Below, piece by piece: positions 17,812-25,774 of a DNA stretch of 45,466 nt. Within the stretch, counting starts at the first letter, position 1. Each line of letters opens with the position of its first letter. Position numbers and translations under genes: made by a program. Location of the stretch: positions 1-45,466 of the forward strand of contig NZ_JASCOZ010000017.1 of NCBI RefSeq assembly GCF_029960115.1. The letters run 5' to 3'. Source of the stretch: Stenotrophomonas sp. PS02289 (lineage in GTDB: Bacteria > Pseudomonadota > Gammaproteobacteria > Xanthomonadales > Xanthomonadaceae). The notes below the pieces were generated by a model. The model saw only the letters and a list, made by a program, of their open reading frames with translations, was not told the origin of the DNA and did not search any database.

Positions 17812-19118
17812 GGATGGATCCCTTGCGAGTCGTCGGTGAAGGAGTCGGCCAGCGCCGCGAGGCGGACCGGGAACAACGGCGGCCGGCGGCCGCCATCGGT
17901 GGAGGATTCAGCGTGGCCAAGACCGAGCTCGGCCAAGGCGGTACCGCAGATACGGCCCTGGCAGGCCCCCATGCCGCAGCGTGAGGTCAACTTGGCGTCG
18001 CGGCTGTCGGTGAAGTCGCGCAGCGCGCCCAGCGGCACGTCTTCGCAGCGACACACCAGGGTGGTGTTCTGGGCCAGCGTGTGTACACGGCCGGCGAGTG
18101 CGAAGGTGTGTTGTAGCTGCTGGGCGAAGGCGCGCGCCCGTTGCCGCTGGCCCTGCAGCGCGGCGGCGGCCTTCGGGGCGTCGGCGGCCATGTGGCCAGC
18201 AAGGGCACCTTCGATCAAGGCACTGTCGCGCCCGCCGATGCCCAGCGCTTCACCCGCCGCAAAAATGTTCGGCACGCTGGTACGCAACTGGGCGTCCACC
18301 GCCACCTGCGGGTGTGCCCCATTCTTCACCAGCTGGCAGCCAAGCAGCTGCGCCAGTTCGGTGTTGGGCACCAGGCCATAGCCAACCGCGAGCTGGTCGC
18401 AGGCGATGGTGTGACGGCCACGTGGTCCTTCGATCTCAACTTCACGCAAGCGCGCATCGCCGTGAGCCGCCACCACCACACTCCCCGCGTGGTAGCCGAC
18501 GCCGGCCAGCTGCAGTTGCAGCACCGCTGCCTGTACCGCCTTGGCGGGCCAGCGCGGCAGCTGCAACGCGAAGCGCGTCAGTGCACCGCGTGCGGCCTGC
18601 TCATGGATACCGAGTACCTGTGCGCCATGCCGACGCAGTGTGGCCGCACTGGCCAGCAGCAGCGGTCCGCTGCCGGCTACCACCACGCGTTTGCCATCCA
18701 ATGGCCAGCCCTGCTTGGCCAGCGCCTGCGCGCCGCCTGCACCGGTGACGCCGGGCAGTGTCCAGCCCGGAAACGGCAACAGCAGCTCACGTGCACCGGT
18801 GGCCAGCACCAGATGCCGGTAGTGCAGTTGCCGTGCCCCTGATGGGCCATCGGCCAGCAGCCAACCCGGCTGCGCCAGCGTGACCTGGGTCTGCGCCAAC
18901 CATTCAATCTCGCGCTGGTCGAGCACATCCAGCGCACGACGCGCGATGCCGGGTACGCCATGGGCCACGTCATGCCGCCACACCTGTCCGCCTGCGCGCG
19001 GCTGCGCGTCCACGATGCCCACCCGAACGCCGTGTGACGCAGCCGCGCGCGCCGCCGCCAGACCTGCCGGCCCCGCACCCACTACCAGAACATCGAAATG
19101 AAGGACGGACTCAGCCAT
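17808..19118 (-). CDS. D-hydroxyproline dehydrogenase, FAD/NAD(P)-type subunit with BFD-like iron-sulfur tail
   Basis: A 436-aa subunit. It opens with an FAD-binding Rossmann motif (VVGAGPAGLAAARAA, residues 12-26), has a second dinucleotide motif near VVVAGSGPLLLAS (145-157), and ends in a bacterioferritin-associated-ferredoxin-like [2Fe-2S] region: CRC at 356-358 and cysteines at 381, 386 and 391. The layout resembles HcnB and the large subunit of multimeric D-hydroxyproline or D-amino-acid dehydrogenases. I choose the ATG at 19118, just before the FAD motif; the longer frame has no typical fold. It overlaps the small [2Fe-2S] subunit gene by 8 nt and the deaminase gene by 4 nt. Electrons probably pass through it to the respiratory chain. 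Confidence 0.88.
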   Translation of the reverse strand: MAESVLHFDVLVVGAGPAGLAAARAAASHGVRVGIVDAQPRAGGQVWRHDVAHGVPGIARRALDVLDQREIEWLAQTQVTLAQPGWLLADGPSGARQLHYRHLVLATGARELLLPFPGWTLPGVTGAGGAQALAKQGWPLDGKRVVVAGSGPLLLASAATLRRHGAQVLGIHEQAARGALTRFALQLPRWPAKAVQAAVLQLQLAGVGYHAGSVVVAAHGDARLREVEIEGPRGRHTIACDQLAVGYGLVPNTELAQLLGCQLVKNGAHPQVAVDAQLRTSVPNIFAAGEALGIGGRDSALIEGALAGHMAADAPKAAAALQGQRQRARAFAQQLQHTFALAGRVHTLAQNTTLVCRCEDVPLGALRDFTDSRDAKLTSRCGMGACQGRICGTALAELGLGHAESSTDGGRRPPLFPVRLAALADSFTDDSQGIHP

Positions 19119-19356
19119 CGGTGAGCACCTCCATGCCTTCGCGCGCGGGCACCATGCAGGCGCGCAACTGGGCCACGCCGTCAATGCGCACCCGACACTC
19201 GAAGCACACGCCCATGCCGCAGAGCGGCGCGCGCGGCTCGCCACCGCGCGAGGTCCGGAGGGCTGTGCCTGCCATCGCCACGGCCACCGCCACGGTCGCG
19301 CCCTCCGGCACGGACACCGGTTGTGCATTGACCGACAGGTTCAGGAACGCGCTCAT
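19111..19356 (-). CDS. D-hydroxyproline dehydrogenase small [2Fe-2S] subunit
   Basis: An 81-aa plant-type ferredoxin-like protein with cysteines C46, C51, C54 and C67 (C-x4-C-x2-C-x12-C), the classical [2Fe-2S] ligand spacing. It resembles the HcnA-like small subunit that bridges the two flavin subunits in multimeric D-hydroxyproline dehydrogenase. The gene overlaps the DAO-type subunit stop by 4 nt and the FAD/BFD subunit start by 8 nt, as expected for subunits made in fixed ratio. Confidence 0.88.
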   Translation of the reverse strand: MSAFLNLSVNAQPVSVPEGATVAVAVAMAGTALRTSRGGEPRAPLCGMGVCFECRVRIDGVAQLRACMVPAREGMEVLTDG

Positions 19357-20465
19357 GCCGCCCTCCCGGTAATCGCCCGGTCTGGCAGGTACGGCGCGGG
19401 ATCAATGGCCGGCGTGCTCCCCAGCAGGCCGTCCACGATCAACCGCGCCGTACCGAGCGCGGTAGTGACACCCAGGCCTTCATGCCCGGCGGCCACCCAT
19501 ACATTGCGACGCCCCGGCACCGGTCCGATGTAGGGGCGGCCGTCCGGCGTGGCCGGGCGCAGTCCGGTCCAGATGCGGATCGCCTGCAGCTCGCGCAGCG
19601 CCGGCAGAAACGCAAACGCCTGTGCCAGCATCTGCCGCAGCAGCGGCAACGACACCTCGCGGTCGGACACATTGAACTGCCGCGACGACCCAATCAGGAT
19701 CTGCCCGGTGGGCCGCGGCTGCACGTTGAAGGCCACGCTGGTGTCGGCGTCGCCATGTGCGGAATCGGCGTAATCCAGCGCCAGCAACTGGTGATTCACC
19801 ACGCCAGGGTAACGATCGGTAATGACCAGCTGCCCCTTGCGCGGCCGCATCGGCAGTTCCGGCAGCAGCTGCGGCAGGTCCACGCCATTGGCCACCAGCA
19901 CCGGACCGGACAGCGCGGTGCCGTCATCCAGGCGCACGCCGTCCGAGGTCAGCGCGGCCACCTTTCGACCCGCATGTAGATGGCCGCCGCGCTGGCAGGC
20001 TTGATGCACCAGGTACCGCGCCACGCGCGGCGGGTACACGACGGCTTCGCGCGCGACGCGCATGCCACCGGCAAGACCGCGCACAAGGTTCGGTTCCAGC
20101 TGATACAGCTGCGCGGCATCCACGTAGTCCGCGTGCAATCCGGCCGCCGCCAGCCGTTCAATCTTGGCCGGCACGGCGGCCAGCTCACGCGCGTTGCGCG
20201 CCACCCACAAGGTGCCGCACCGGCTGAATTCGGCATCGTCCAGCTGCGCGTACTGTTCCCAAAGCCGCAGCGAGTACGCAGACAGCGCCAACTCCGCCGG
20301 GTCATCATCCATTGCCACCAGGTGCCCCATCGCCGCCGCCGTCGCGCCGCCGCCGATCGGGCCTGGCTCGACCAGCGCCACGCGCAGGCCCGCGCCGCTG
20401 GCTGCTTCGGCGCAGGCCGCGCCGACAATGCCGGCCCCGACGATGATGAGGTCGTAGGTGGTCAT
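19353..20465 (-). CDS. D-hydroxyproline dehydrogenase catalytic subunit (DAO family)
   Basis: A 370-aa flavoprotein of the D-amino-acid oxidase/DadA family. The FAD motif [16 protein letters not shown] lies at the N-terminus (about 6-21) and the C-terminal part holds the second FAD contact ([15 protein letters not shown]). It should oxidise cis-4-hydroxy-D-proline to 1-pyrroline-4-hydroxy-2-carboxylate. The start at 20465 overlaps the epimerase stop by 4 nt; the open frame continues upstream only inside the epimerase gene. Adjacent subunit genes suggest a heteromeric, respiratory-linked dehydrogenase rather than a true oxidase. Confidence 0.9.
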   Translation of the reverse strand: MTTYDLIIVGAGIVGAACAEAASGAGLRVALVEPGPIGGGATAAAMGHLVAMDDDPAELALSAYSLRLWEQYAQLDDAEFSRCGTLWVARNARELAAVPAKIERLAAAGLHADYVDAAQLYQLEPNLVRGLAGGMRVAREAVVYPPRVARYLVHQACQRGGHLHAGRKVAALTSDGVRLDDGTALSGPVLVANGVDLPQLLPELPMRPRKGQLVITDRYPGVVNHQLLALDYADSAHGDADTSVAFNVQPRPTGQILIGSSRQFNVSDREVSLPLLRQMLAQAFAFLPALRELQAIRIWTGLRPATPDGRPYIGPVPGRRNVWVAAGHEGLGVTTALGTARLIVDGLLGSTPAIDPAPYLPDRAITGRAA

Positions 20466-21418
20466 CCGCGCGCGACAGCCTCCGCACCGATGCCCCAGGC
20501 AAACGGATCCGCCGGGTCGATCAACAACTGCGCGCGGGCGGTGATGTGGGCGGTGCCGGTAATGCGCGGCGCGATGCCGCGCCCACTCGCCCGGTAGCTG
20601 CCTTCGAAGGCGCTGCCCAGAATGCCCTGCTGCACCCAGCGTGCGCCCTCGGCCAGCTTGCCGTCGGCGGCCAGGCAGGCCAGCTTGGCACTGGTACCGG
20701 TGCCGCAGGGCGAGCGGTCGTAGGCCAGCCCCGGGCACAACACGAAATTGCGCGCCTGCCCGCTGCCGTCCGGTGCGGGACCGTTGACTTCAATATGGTC
20801 GATCTCGCCACCGTCGGCACCGGTGATACCGGCCGCCTCCAGCGCCTGGCGGATGGCTTCGGTATAGGCGGTCAGCTCGCGCTGGTTGGCCAGCTCCAGC
20901 GCGCACGGCGACTGGTCGGTGATGTAGAACCAGTTGCCGCCCCAGGCGATGTCGCCGCGCACCGTGCCATGGCCGGCCACCTCCACCTCAACGCCGGCGG
21001 CATGGCGGTAGCTTTCCACGTTGTCGACCGAGACGTTGCCGTCCGAGTCCAGCTCAACGCCGACATTCCCTACCGGCGTTTCAATCAGATGCTGCCCGGG
21101 GCCGATCTGCCCCAGCTCGGCCAGCGTACGAACAAGCCCGATGGTGCCGTGGCCGCACATGCCCAAGTAGCCCACATTGTTGAAGAAGATCACCCCGGCC
21201 ACCGCGTTCGGGTCGCGCGGCGGCAGCAACAGGGCGCCGACCATGGTGTCTGAGCCCCGGGGCTCGCAGGCAATGGCGCTGCGCCAATGGTCGAACTCAC
21301 GACGGAAACGCTCGCGCGAGGCGGCAAGGTCACCCTCGCCCAGGCTGGGGAAACCGGAAATCACGACACGGGTCGGTTCGCCGGCGGTGTGGGAGTCGAT
21401 CACGTCGATGGTGTGCAT
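20462..21418 (-). CDS. lhpA: 4-hydroxyproline 2-epimerase
   Basis: A 318-aa proline-racemase-fold enzyme that inverts trans-4-hydroxy-L-proline to cis-4-hydroxy-D-proline, the committing step. The two catalytic cysteines are C88 (GMCGHGT) and C238 (SPCGTGTS); having both with the hydroxyproline context separates it from dehydratases that lack one. The start at 21418 ([17 protein letters not shown]) is typical and has GGGAG upstream; the longer frame reaches into the control region. It is the promoter-proximal gene of the long operon and is divergent from the PAS-AraC regulator. Confidence 0.93.
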   Translation of the reverse strand: MHTIDVIDSHTAGEPTRVVISGFPSLGEGDLAASRERFRREFDHWRSAIACEPRGSDTMVGALLLPPRDPNAVAGVIFFNNVGYLGMCGHGTIGLVRTLAELGQIGPGQHLIETPVGNVGVELDSDGNVSVDNVESYRHAAGVEVEVAGHGTVRGDIAWGGNWFYITDQSPCALELANQRELTAYTEAIRQALEAAGITGADGGEIDHIEVNGPAPDGSGQARNFVLCPGLAYDRSPCGTGTSAKLACLAADGKLAEGARWVQQGILGSAFEGSYRASGRGIAPRITGTAHITARAQLLIDPADPFAWGIGAEAVARG

Positions 21419-21540
21419 GGCATCGATGCTCCCACCCGGTCCCTCCCGACGACTAGCGCGGAATGGCGGAAGCAAATGCGGAAATCCGCACAATGCCTCA
21501 TTGCCGCAGGAGCCGTGCTTTGCGCTAGGATCGGACCTAC
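21419..21540. promoter_or_regulatory. Divergent control region between epimerase operon and PAS-AraC gene
   Basis: This 122-nt spacer holds three GCGGAA hexamers starting at 21458, 21466 and 21478, a perfect palindrome TGCGGA-AA-TCCGCA (21477-21490), and directly beside it a second palindrome CAATG-CCT-CATTG (21491-21503). The first palindrome recurs at 4909-4924. AraC-type activators usually bind direct repeats, so the GCGGAA repeats are candidate half-sites; this is inference. No confident -10/-35 elements were identified. Confidence 0.6.
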
Positions 21541-22278
21541 GTGCCCTCCAGCAGATCGCCAGTGGATTCGATGGACGTCAACCTTTCCGGCAAAGAAATG
21601 CAGTCCCTGTTTGATGAACTCCCTGAAGTGGTGTTCTTCATCAAGGACCAGGAGGGACGCTACACCCACTGCAACATGACCCTGGTGAGACGCCTCGGGC
21701 GAAAGCAGCGCAGCGACGTAATCGGCAGAACGCCACTGGAACTTTTCCCATTGCCCCTGGGCGGCAGCTACACCATCCAGGATCGGCGCGTACTGTGTGG
21801 CGAGGTGATCGACAACCAGTTGGAAGTGCATCTTTATCCCAACCGCATGCCGGGTTGGTGCCTCACCTTCAAGCGGCCGGTATGTGACAGTGAAGAAGTG
21901 TCCGGCGTGATCGGCATTTCCCGCGACCTGGGACAGCCGGACAACAAGCACTCCGCGTTCGAGCGCCTGAACCGGGTGCTGGAGCACATGCAGAACCACT
22001 ATGACGAGCAGCTGCGCGTGCAGTCCCTGGCCAATCTGGCCGAACTTTCCGTGGCGCAACTGGAGCGGCACTTCCGGCGCGTGTTCCAGGTGACGCCGCA
22101 GCAGCTGTTGACCAAACTAAGGATCGAGGCGGCGATGCGGTTGTTGCATGGCGAGGAAAGCATCGCCAGCATCGGCCAGCAGTGCGGGTTTGCGGACCAG
22201 AGCGCGTTTGCCAGGCAGTTCAAGGCGACGGTGGGGATGTCGCCGCGGGATTACCGAGGCATCAAAGGCAAGCTGTAA
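21541..22278 (+). CDS. PAS-domain AraC-family transcriptional regulator
   Basis: A 245-aa regulator (from GTG at 21541). The N-terminal PAS domain (about 19-130, [23 protein letters not shown]) is followed by a short linker and the AraC double helix-turn-helix (about 145-245), with the second helix set in [35 protein letters not shown] instead of a cupin sensor suggests it binds a small ligand, plausibly hydroxyproline or a pathway intermediate. It is divergent from the epimerase operon and is probably its activator. The start is uncertain: GTG at 21541 has AGGA 10 nt upstream, while ATG at 21571 lacks a clear ribosome site. Confidence 0.88.
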   Translation: MPSSRSPVDSMDVNLSGKEMQSLFDELPEVVFFIKDQEGRYTHCNMTLVRRLGRKQRSDVIGRTPLELFPLPLGGSYTIQDRRVLCGEVIDNQLEVHLYPNRMPGWCLTFKRPVCDSEEVSGVIGISRDLGQPDNKHSAFERLNRVLEHMQNHYDEQLRVQSLANLAELSVAQLERHFRRVFQVTPQQLLTKLRIEAAMRLLHGEESIASIGQQCGFADQSAFARQFKATVGMSPRDYRGIKGKL

Positions 22279-22343
22279 CGAAGGATGCAGACCTCAACCG
22301 CGTAGGGACATGCCATGCGTGTCCACACTATCCTTGACCGGGC

Positions 22344-22366
22344 GTAGAGCCACGCCCTGCGTGGCT
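22344..22366 (+). repeat. Single GTAG-type REP palindrome
   Basis: The same 23-nt element as at 39-61, here as one copy in the 184-nt gap between the AraC gene and the ECF sigma gene. It folds as AGCCACGC-CCT-GCGTGGCT. Identity with the copies at the window start shows a recently spread repeat. The rest of this gap shows nothing I recognise. Confidence 0.85.
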
Positions 22367-22462
22367 GAACCACCTCCCGCACGCGCCAAATCCCAAAACC
22401 CGCCATGAACCTTTCCCACCCCAACACCGACTACTCCATCAACACATGACAGGAGAGCGCAG

Positions 22463-23023
22463 GTGGATGCCCCGGGCCAAGCCCCCAACCCGCAAGACAC
22501 TCTGGTCGTCGTCCGCTGCCAACTAGGCGAACGGGCAGCCTTCGATGATCTGATCGCCCGCTGGACTCCGTCCCTCCACCGCTACGCCCTGAAGCTGGCC
22601 CAGGACCGCGACTTGGCCGACGACCTGGTTCAAGACGTCTGGGTGAAGGTGCTTCGAGGCCTGGGTCGCCTCCGCGAACCCGAGCGCTTCCGCCCCTGGC
22701 TGTTCGGAATAGCACATCGCACCTTCGTTGACCGCCTCCGCATCCGTTACGCGCTACCTGAAGACGCGCAGGTAGACCTCAATGCCCTGCCCGATCCGCG
22801 CGCGGGTGAGGATCCGTTCGCATTGCAATTTGCAGTTCACCAAGGACTGGACGCGCTTCCCGTGATCGAGCGCGAAATTCTGACGTTGTTCTACCTCGAA
22901 GACATGCCACATGCCGACATTGCGACGGCGCTGGCCATACCGGTTGGCACCGTGAAGTCGCGACTGCATCGCGCCCGAACACTGTTGCGTCACCACCTCA
23001 CTGCACTGGAGACCACGCCATGA
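22463..23023 (+). CDS. ECF-type RNA polymerase sigma factor
   Basis: A 186-aa sigma-70 family protein. Region 2 is at about 20-90 (LADDLVQDVWVKVLRGLGRL, then FRPWLFGIAHRTFVDRLR) and region 4 at about 125-180 with the HTH IATALAIPVGTVKSRLHRAR. The start is GTG, supported by AGGAGA 6 nt upstream. The stop overlaps the ATG of a small membrane protein by 4 nt, the usual layout of a sigma factor with a membrane-bound partner. The stimulus is unknown. No auto-regulated promoter motif was recognised. Confidence 0.9.
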   Translation: MDAPGQAPNPQDTLVVVRCQLGERAAFDDLIARWTPSLHRYALKLAQDRDLADDLVQDVWVKVLRGLGRLREPERFRPWLFGIAHRTFVDRLRIRYALPEDAQVDLNALPDPRAGEDPFALQFAVHQGLDALPVIEREILTLFYLEDMPHADIATALAIPVGTVKSRLHRARTLLRHHLTALETTP

Positions 23024-23499
23024 ATACCATGATCAACCATGCGGAACTGGAAGCTCGCCTTCGTTCGCTCACCCAGTGCACCCTGTCATCGCCCGCACGC
23101 TACTTCCATGTGGCGGTGCTGGTGCTCGCTTTGATCATGTGCTCGCTGCTGAGCGCGTTGCTGGTCACTGAAACTGCCCTGCCTGGGCGTACGCAGATGG
23201 CCTTCTCTGGCTTGCTGGCACTGGGAGCGGGTTGGGCGGTATATGCCGGATGGGCGCTGACCCACAGGAACACGCTGCTGGTGCATCAGCAGGTGGTGGC
23301 CGGATGGATGGCGGTGGGCGGAACCGGTGCGTTCTTCGTGTGTTGTGCGGTTGCTGCGTGGGTTACTAACGGCGCGTTGGCGATGGCAGCGCTGGTAACC
23401 GCTACAACTCTGCTGGGCGGGGCGGTATGGCTGCTGGCGCGCTCGACACATCGTCTGGGGCAGTTGAAAGCACTGCGCCGAACATTGGAGCGGGCGTGA
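23020..23499 (+). CDS. Four-helix membrane protein, possible anti-sigma partner
   Basis: A 159-aa protein with a short cytosolic N-terminus (about 1-25) and four hydrophobic segments (about 28-50, 60-80, 92-113, 118-140), ending in a basic tail. It has no HxxxCxxC zinc anti-sigma motif. It is translationally coupled to the ECF sigma gene (ATGA), which suggests it senses a membrane signal and controls the sigma factor. This is inference; I do not recognise the family. Confidence 0.7.
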   Translation: MNTMINHAELEARLRSLTQCTLSSPARYFHVAVLVLALIMCSLLSALLVTETALPGRTQMAFSGLLALGAGWAVYAGWALTHRNTLLVHQQVVAGWMAVGGTGAFFVCCAVAAWVTNGALAMAALVTATTLLGGAVWLLARSTHRLGQLKALRRTLERA

Positions 23500-23543
23500 G
23501 CGCATCGGTTGACACCTGAGCTGTGTGCCAGCGACGATGACGC

Positions 23544-23813
23544 ATGAAATTTTCACCCAATGAAAGGCAACGTCTGCTGGCATTGAAAGGTGTAGGGCCT
23601 ACCGTTGTCGCTCGACTGGAACAGCTGGGATTTTCGTCGCTGCACGCGTTGGGTGCGGCAGATGTCAGTTTGATTCTGGAGCAGGCTTCAGCTGCTGTGG
23701 GGTCTAGCTGCTGGAAGAACAGCCCGCAGGCTAGGGCGGCGATTGAGGCGGCGGTGGCGTTGGGTCGAATGTCTGCTCATCGACCGCCTGACGGCCCTCC
23801 CGCCCCGATCTGA
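23544..23813 (+). CDS. Small helix-hairpin-helix protein (Cdd1-like)
   Basis: An 89-aa protein with a helix-hairpin-helix core (LLALKGVGPTVVARLEQLGF, residues 11-30), a fold that binds DNA backbones non-specifically. The tail GSSCWKNSPQARAAIEAAVALGR resembles the Cdd1 'pathogenicity locus' family, whose function is not well defined. A hairpin terminator follows. Confidence 0.75.
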   Translation: MKFSPNERQRLLALKGVGPTVVARLEQLGFSSLHALGAADVSLILEQASAAVGSSCWKNSPQARAAIEAAVALGRMSAHRPPDGPPAPI

Positions 23814-23847
23814 ACGGCAGTAGGAGAAACCAGAGAAGTTGATTAGA

Positions 23848-23874
23848 AGAACGGCCGCCGTTGGCGGCCATTCT
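23848..23874. terminator. Hairpin terminator between convergent small genes
   Basis: GGCCGCC-GTT-GGCGGCC with flanking AGAA/TTCT extends the stem and leaves T-rich ends both ways. It lies between the plus-strand HhH gene and the minus-strand DUF2188 gene, so it can serve both. Confidence 0.6.
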
Positions 23875-23875
23875 T

Positions 23876-24109
23876 TCAGCGAACCTTATCCTTGGGTGGG
23901 CTAGGGTCGCTCCCATAGCTATCGGAATCGCGAATCTTTCCGTCGCGACCATGGATTACTACTTCGACTTTGTCTCGCCTTCCTTGGTCACGTGCCTGCT
24001 CCAATGCATCTGCCTGGGTTCGGTGAACGGAACTTGCCCGCTCTCCCCCTTCTTTCTTCACCGCCCAGCCTCCGGTATGGGGCACGACATGAATATCTTT
24101 CTTAGTCAT
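23876..24109 (-). CDS. DUF2188 domain protein
   Basis: A 77-aa protein that is nearly all one DUF2188 domain: MTKKDIHVVPHTGGWAVK at the start, the central ASSVHRTQADALEQAR, then VVIHGRDGKIRDSDSYG and a proline-rich basic end. The family is small, cytosolic and of unknown function. The start at 24109 has GAGGGAA about 6 nt upstream; the open frame upstream of it is not typical. Confidence 0.82.
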   Translation of the reverse strand: MTKKDIHVVPHTGGWAVKKEGGERASSVHRTQADALEQARDQGRRDKVEVVIHGRDGKIRDSDSYGSDPSPPKDKVR

Positions 24110-24457
24110 AGCGCATTCCCTCAGATGACAGTGCGAGACCACGGCAAGATCGCTTCTTCGCGGCCAGAGCCAGCATAAACCCTGGCAGGCTACGCCTGCC
24201 AACGACACATTGTTCAGCATAGAGGTATCCGGCCAAGTTCGGCCTCCAGTGTCCAATGTCGACCCCAAGTTATCGGTGCGCCCCGTACGTGAATGCGGGG
24301 CTAGGACATCGCACAATCTCCAGCCTGAATGCGGAATCAGTCGCACTCATGGCCGGCAGACATAGTTAGTACTTGACTGTGAAAATTCTGCCACCCGGTC
24401 TACGCAACGACCACTCCACAGAGTGGCTTTGCCCAGTACCAGACTTGCAAAAGAGCG
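24110..24457. other. Non-coding, lower-GC gap with small hairpins
   Basis: No supported gene. Visible structures are TGGCAGGC-TAC-GCCTGCCA (24183-24201), just upstream of the DUF2188 gene on its strand, and GCCCCG/CGGGGC (24280-24301). Base composition is clearly lower in GC than the flanks and continues so to about 25.7 kb, which suggests acquired DNA. Confidence 0.5.
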
Positions 24458-24577
24458 TCAACGGAGGAAGGACTGTCGCGCGAAAGCGACACGTCCGTTG
24501 AAGCTTTGTCAGACGCCGCTTGAATGGGTAACGAGGCTGGCTCGCAATGAAGTAGACGACGCCTCAAACCCATTCAA
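24458..24577. other. Candidate structured RNA, two adjacent hairpins
   Basis: Hairpin A (24458-24501) has outer arms TCAACGGA/TCCGTTGA and inner arms TGTCGC/GCGACA around GCGAAA. Hairpin B (24520-24577) has perfect 10-bp arms TTGAATGGGT/ACCCATTCAA enclosing GAGGC/GCCTC. There is no open frame over this stretch. Nested arms like these are more typical of structured RNA than of random sequence, but no known class was recognised. A small possible ORF follows 16 nt later. Confidence 0.35.
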
Positions 24578-24593
24578 AGAGGCTTGAAGCGTT

Positions 24594-24746
24594 ATGCAAA
24601 AGAAGCGAAAAAGAAGGCCATCCAACTGCCGTATTCGCGGGGCGTCCCCAGTGGAACGCCCAAAGAGAACCTCAGCAACAGAATGGCTTAAGACTATCCG
24701 CGCACTCGCTCCCGTTCTTGCTGAACTGCTGCGACTTATTTCATAG
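24594..24746 (+). CDS. Possible 50-aa small protein, basic N-terminus and amphipathic C-terminus
   Basis: ATG to TAG open frame of 50 codons. The product has a strongly basic start (MQKKRKRRP) and a hydrophobic or amphipathic end (WLKTIRALAPVLAELLRLIS). GAGG lies 11 nt upstream, which is weak. It directly follows the two hairpins. It could be a small toxin-like or nucleic-acid-binding peptide, or a gene remnant; I do not recognise it. Confidence 0.25.
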   Translation: MQKKRKRRPSNCRIRGASPVERPKRTSATEWLKTIRALAPVLAELLRLIS

Positions 24747-24797
24747 GATTACGAGGGTGTAGCCCCGCATGAATTTTTCGCGAACATCAAGACATCA

Positions 24798-25611
24798 CTA
24801 CTCGGATGCTAGTTCGACAGAAGCACCTGGAGCCGACGCTTCCGCTCCGGATTTTCCAGAGCTGGCACGAAGTGCGTTCCTGGCCGCTTTGGCGATCTTC
24901 TTACGCGCCTCATCTGCCTTCTCGCCTTCAGTGACTTCGCGCTTGATCACCTCATTCACCAGGACGGCCTTGATCTGATCAGCATCGATCCTGACATCTG
25001 GCGATACCCTCCGAAGCTCGCGTCGAATGACATCGAGTACGGGTTGCGTTTGAAGCAAGCATGGCCCCCACAAAAAAGCGAGAAAGCGCCTGCTTCTGGA
25101 TGTGATACTCGCCCAGCACTGACCGCTGCCATCCCTCTTTGCACCAAAGGTAAAGCAACTCCACATCCCCTTCGGAACGCGGATTCAGCGCACAGAAATC
25201 AATCTCCAGCACCAATTCCTGATCGATCGGTTTCGCAAAGATAAGGTGGTAAACGCGCCACACGACACCATTAGTGAGCAGCACCCAATCCACACCTTGA
25301 TTTGCAGCGTAGTCAATCGCCTGTTTGACGTGCTGATCCTTCAGCTCGATCCCAATCGCCTTTACCTCTATGAGGGTTTGCAGCTGTCCTTCTGCTTTAA
25401 TCGCAAGATCGCAGTAGGTACCTCTGATTGCGTGTTCAGAAGTGACATCCGAGTACTTGTCGTAGCCGAATATGTCAGCGAGCATATCCTTGATGATTGT
25501 TACCGTATCTGCCTCACCCACATCTCTCGCCTTGGCAGCCGCGAGAATGGGCTGGTAACGCTTGATCCCTGCAACCAGACGCTCTGCAACCTTCTTCGGA
25601 ACGGACGCCAT
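24798..25611 (-). pseudogene. Frameshifted HsdR N-terminal-like nuclease domain protein
   Basis: The first part (25611 down to about 25062) encodes a PD-(D/E)xK domain like that at the N-terminus of type I restriction HsdR subunits: YCDLAIKAEGQLQTLIEVKAIG provides D, E and K. The frame then runs into unrelated residues and a stop at 24979, while the next frame continues sensibly (LLQTQPVLDVIRRELRR to VELASE, stop 24798). Removing one base near 25055-25062 joins them into an about 270-aa protein, the usual length of stand-alone family members. Either a true frameshift or a sequencing error. Codon use is poorer in GC than neighbours, suggesting transfer. No methylase or specificity gene is nearby. 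Confidence 0.7.
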
Positions 25612-25774
25612 TTCCTTCCCCTGGATTGTTTGCGTGGGCTGACTTTATATCCAGAATTCAACCGGCACAATCACGCAGCACTTGAAGAATGTCCGCGAGG
25701 GTAACTTTGGGGCTGTCCCCCTCCCGGGGTCCGGAAGGCCAACCGGGCTAGACGATTACCCGGGGCCAGCGCTA

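Noticed and set aside
24458..24577. Retron or group II intron RNA
   Set aside because: No reverse transcriptase gene is nearby and no domain V-like or msr/msd layout is evident.
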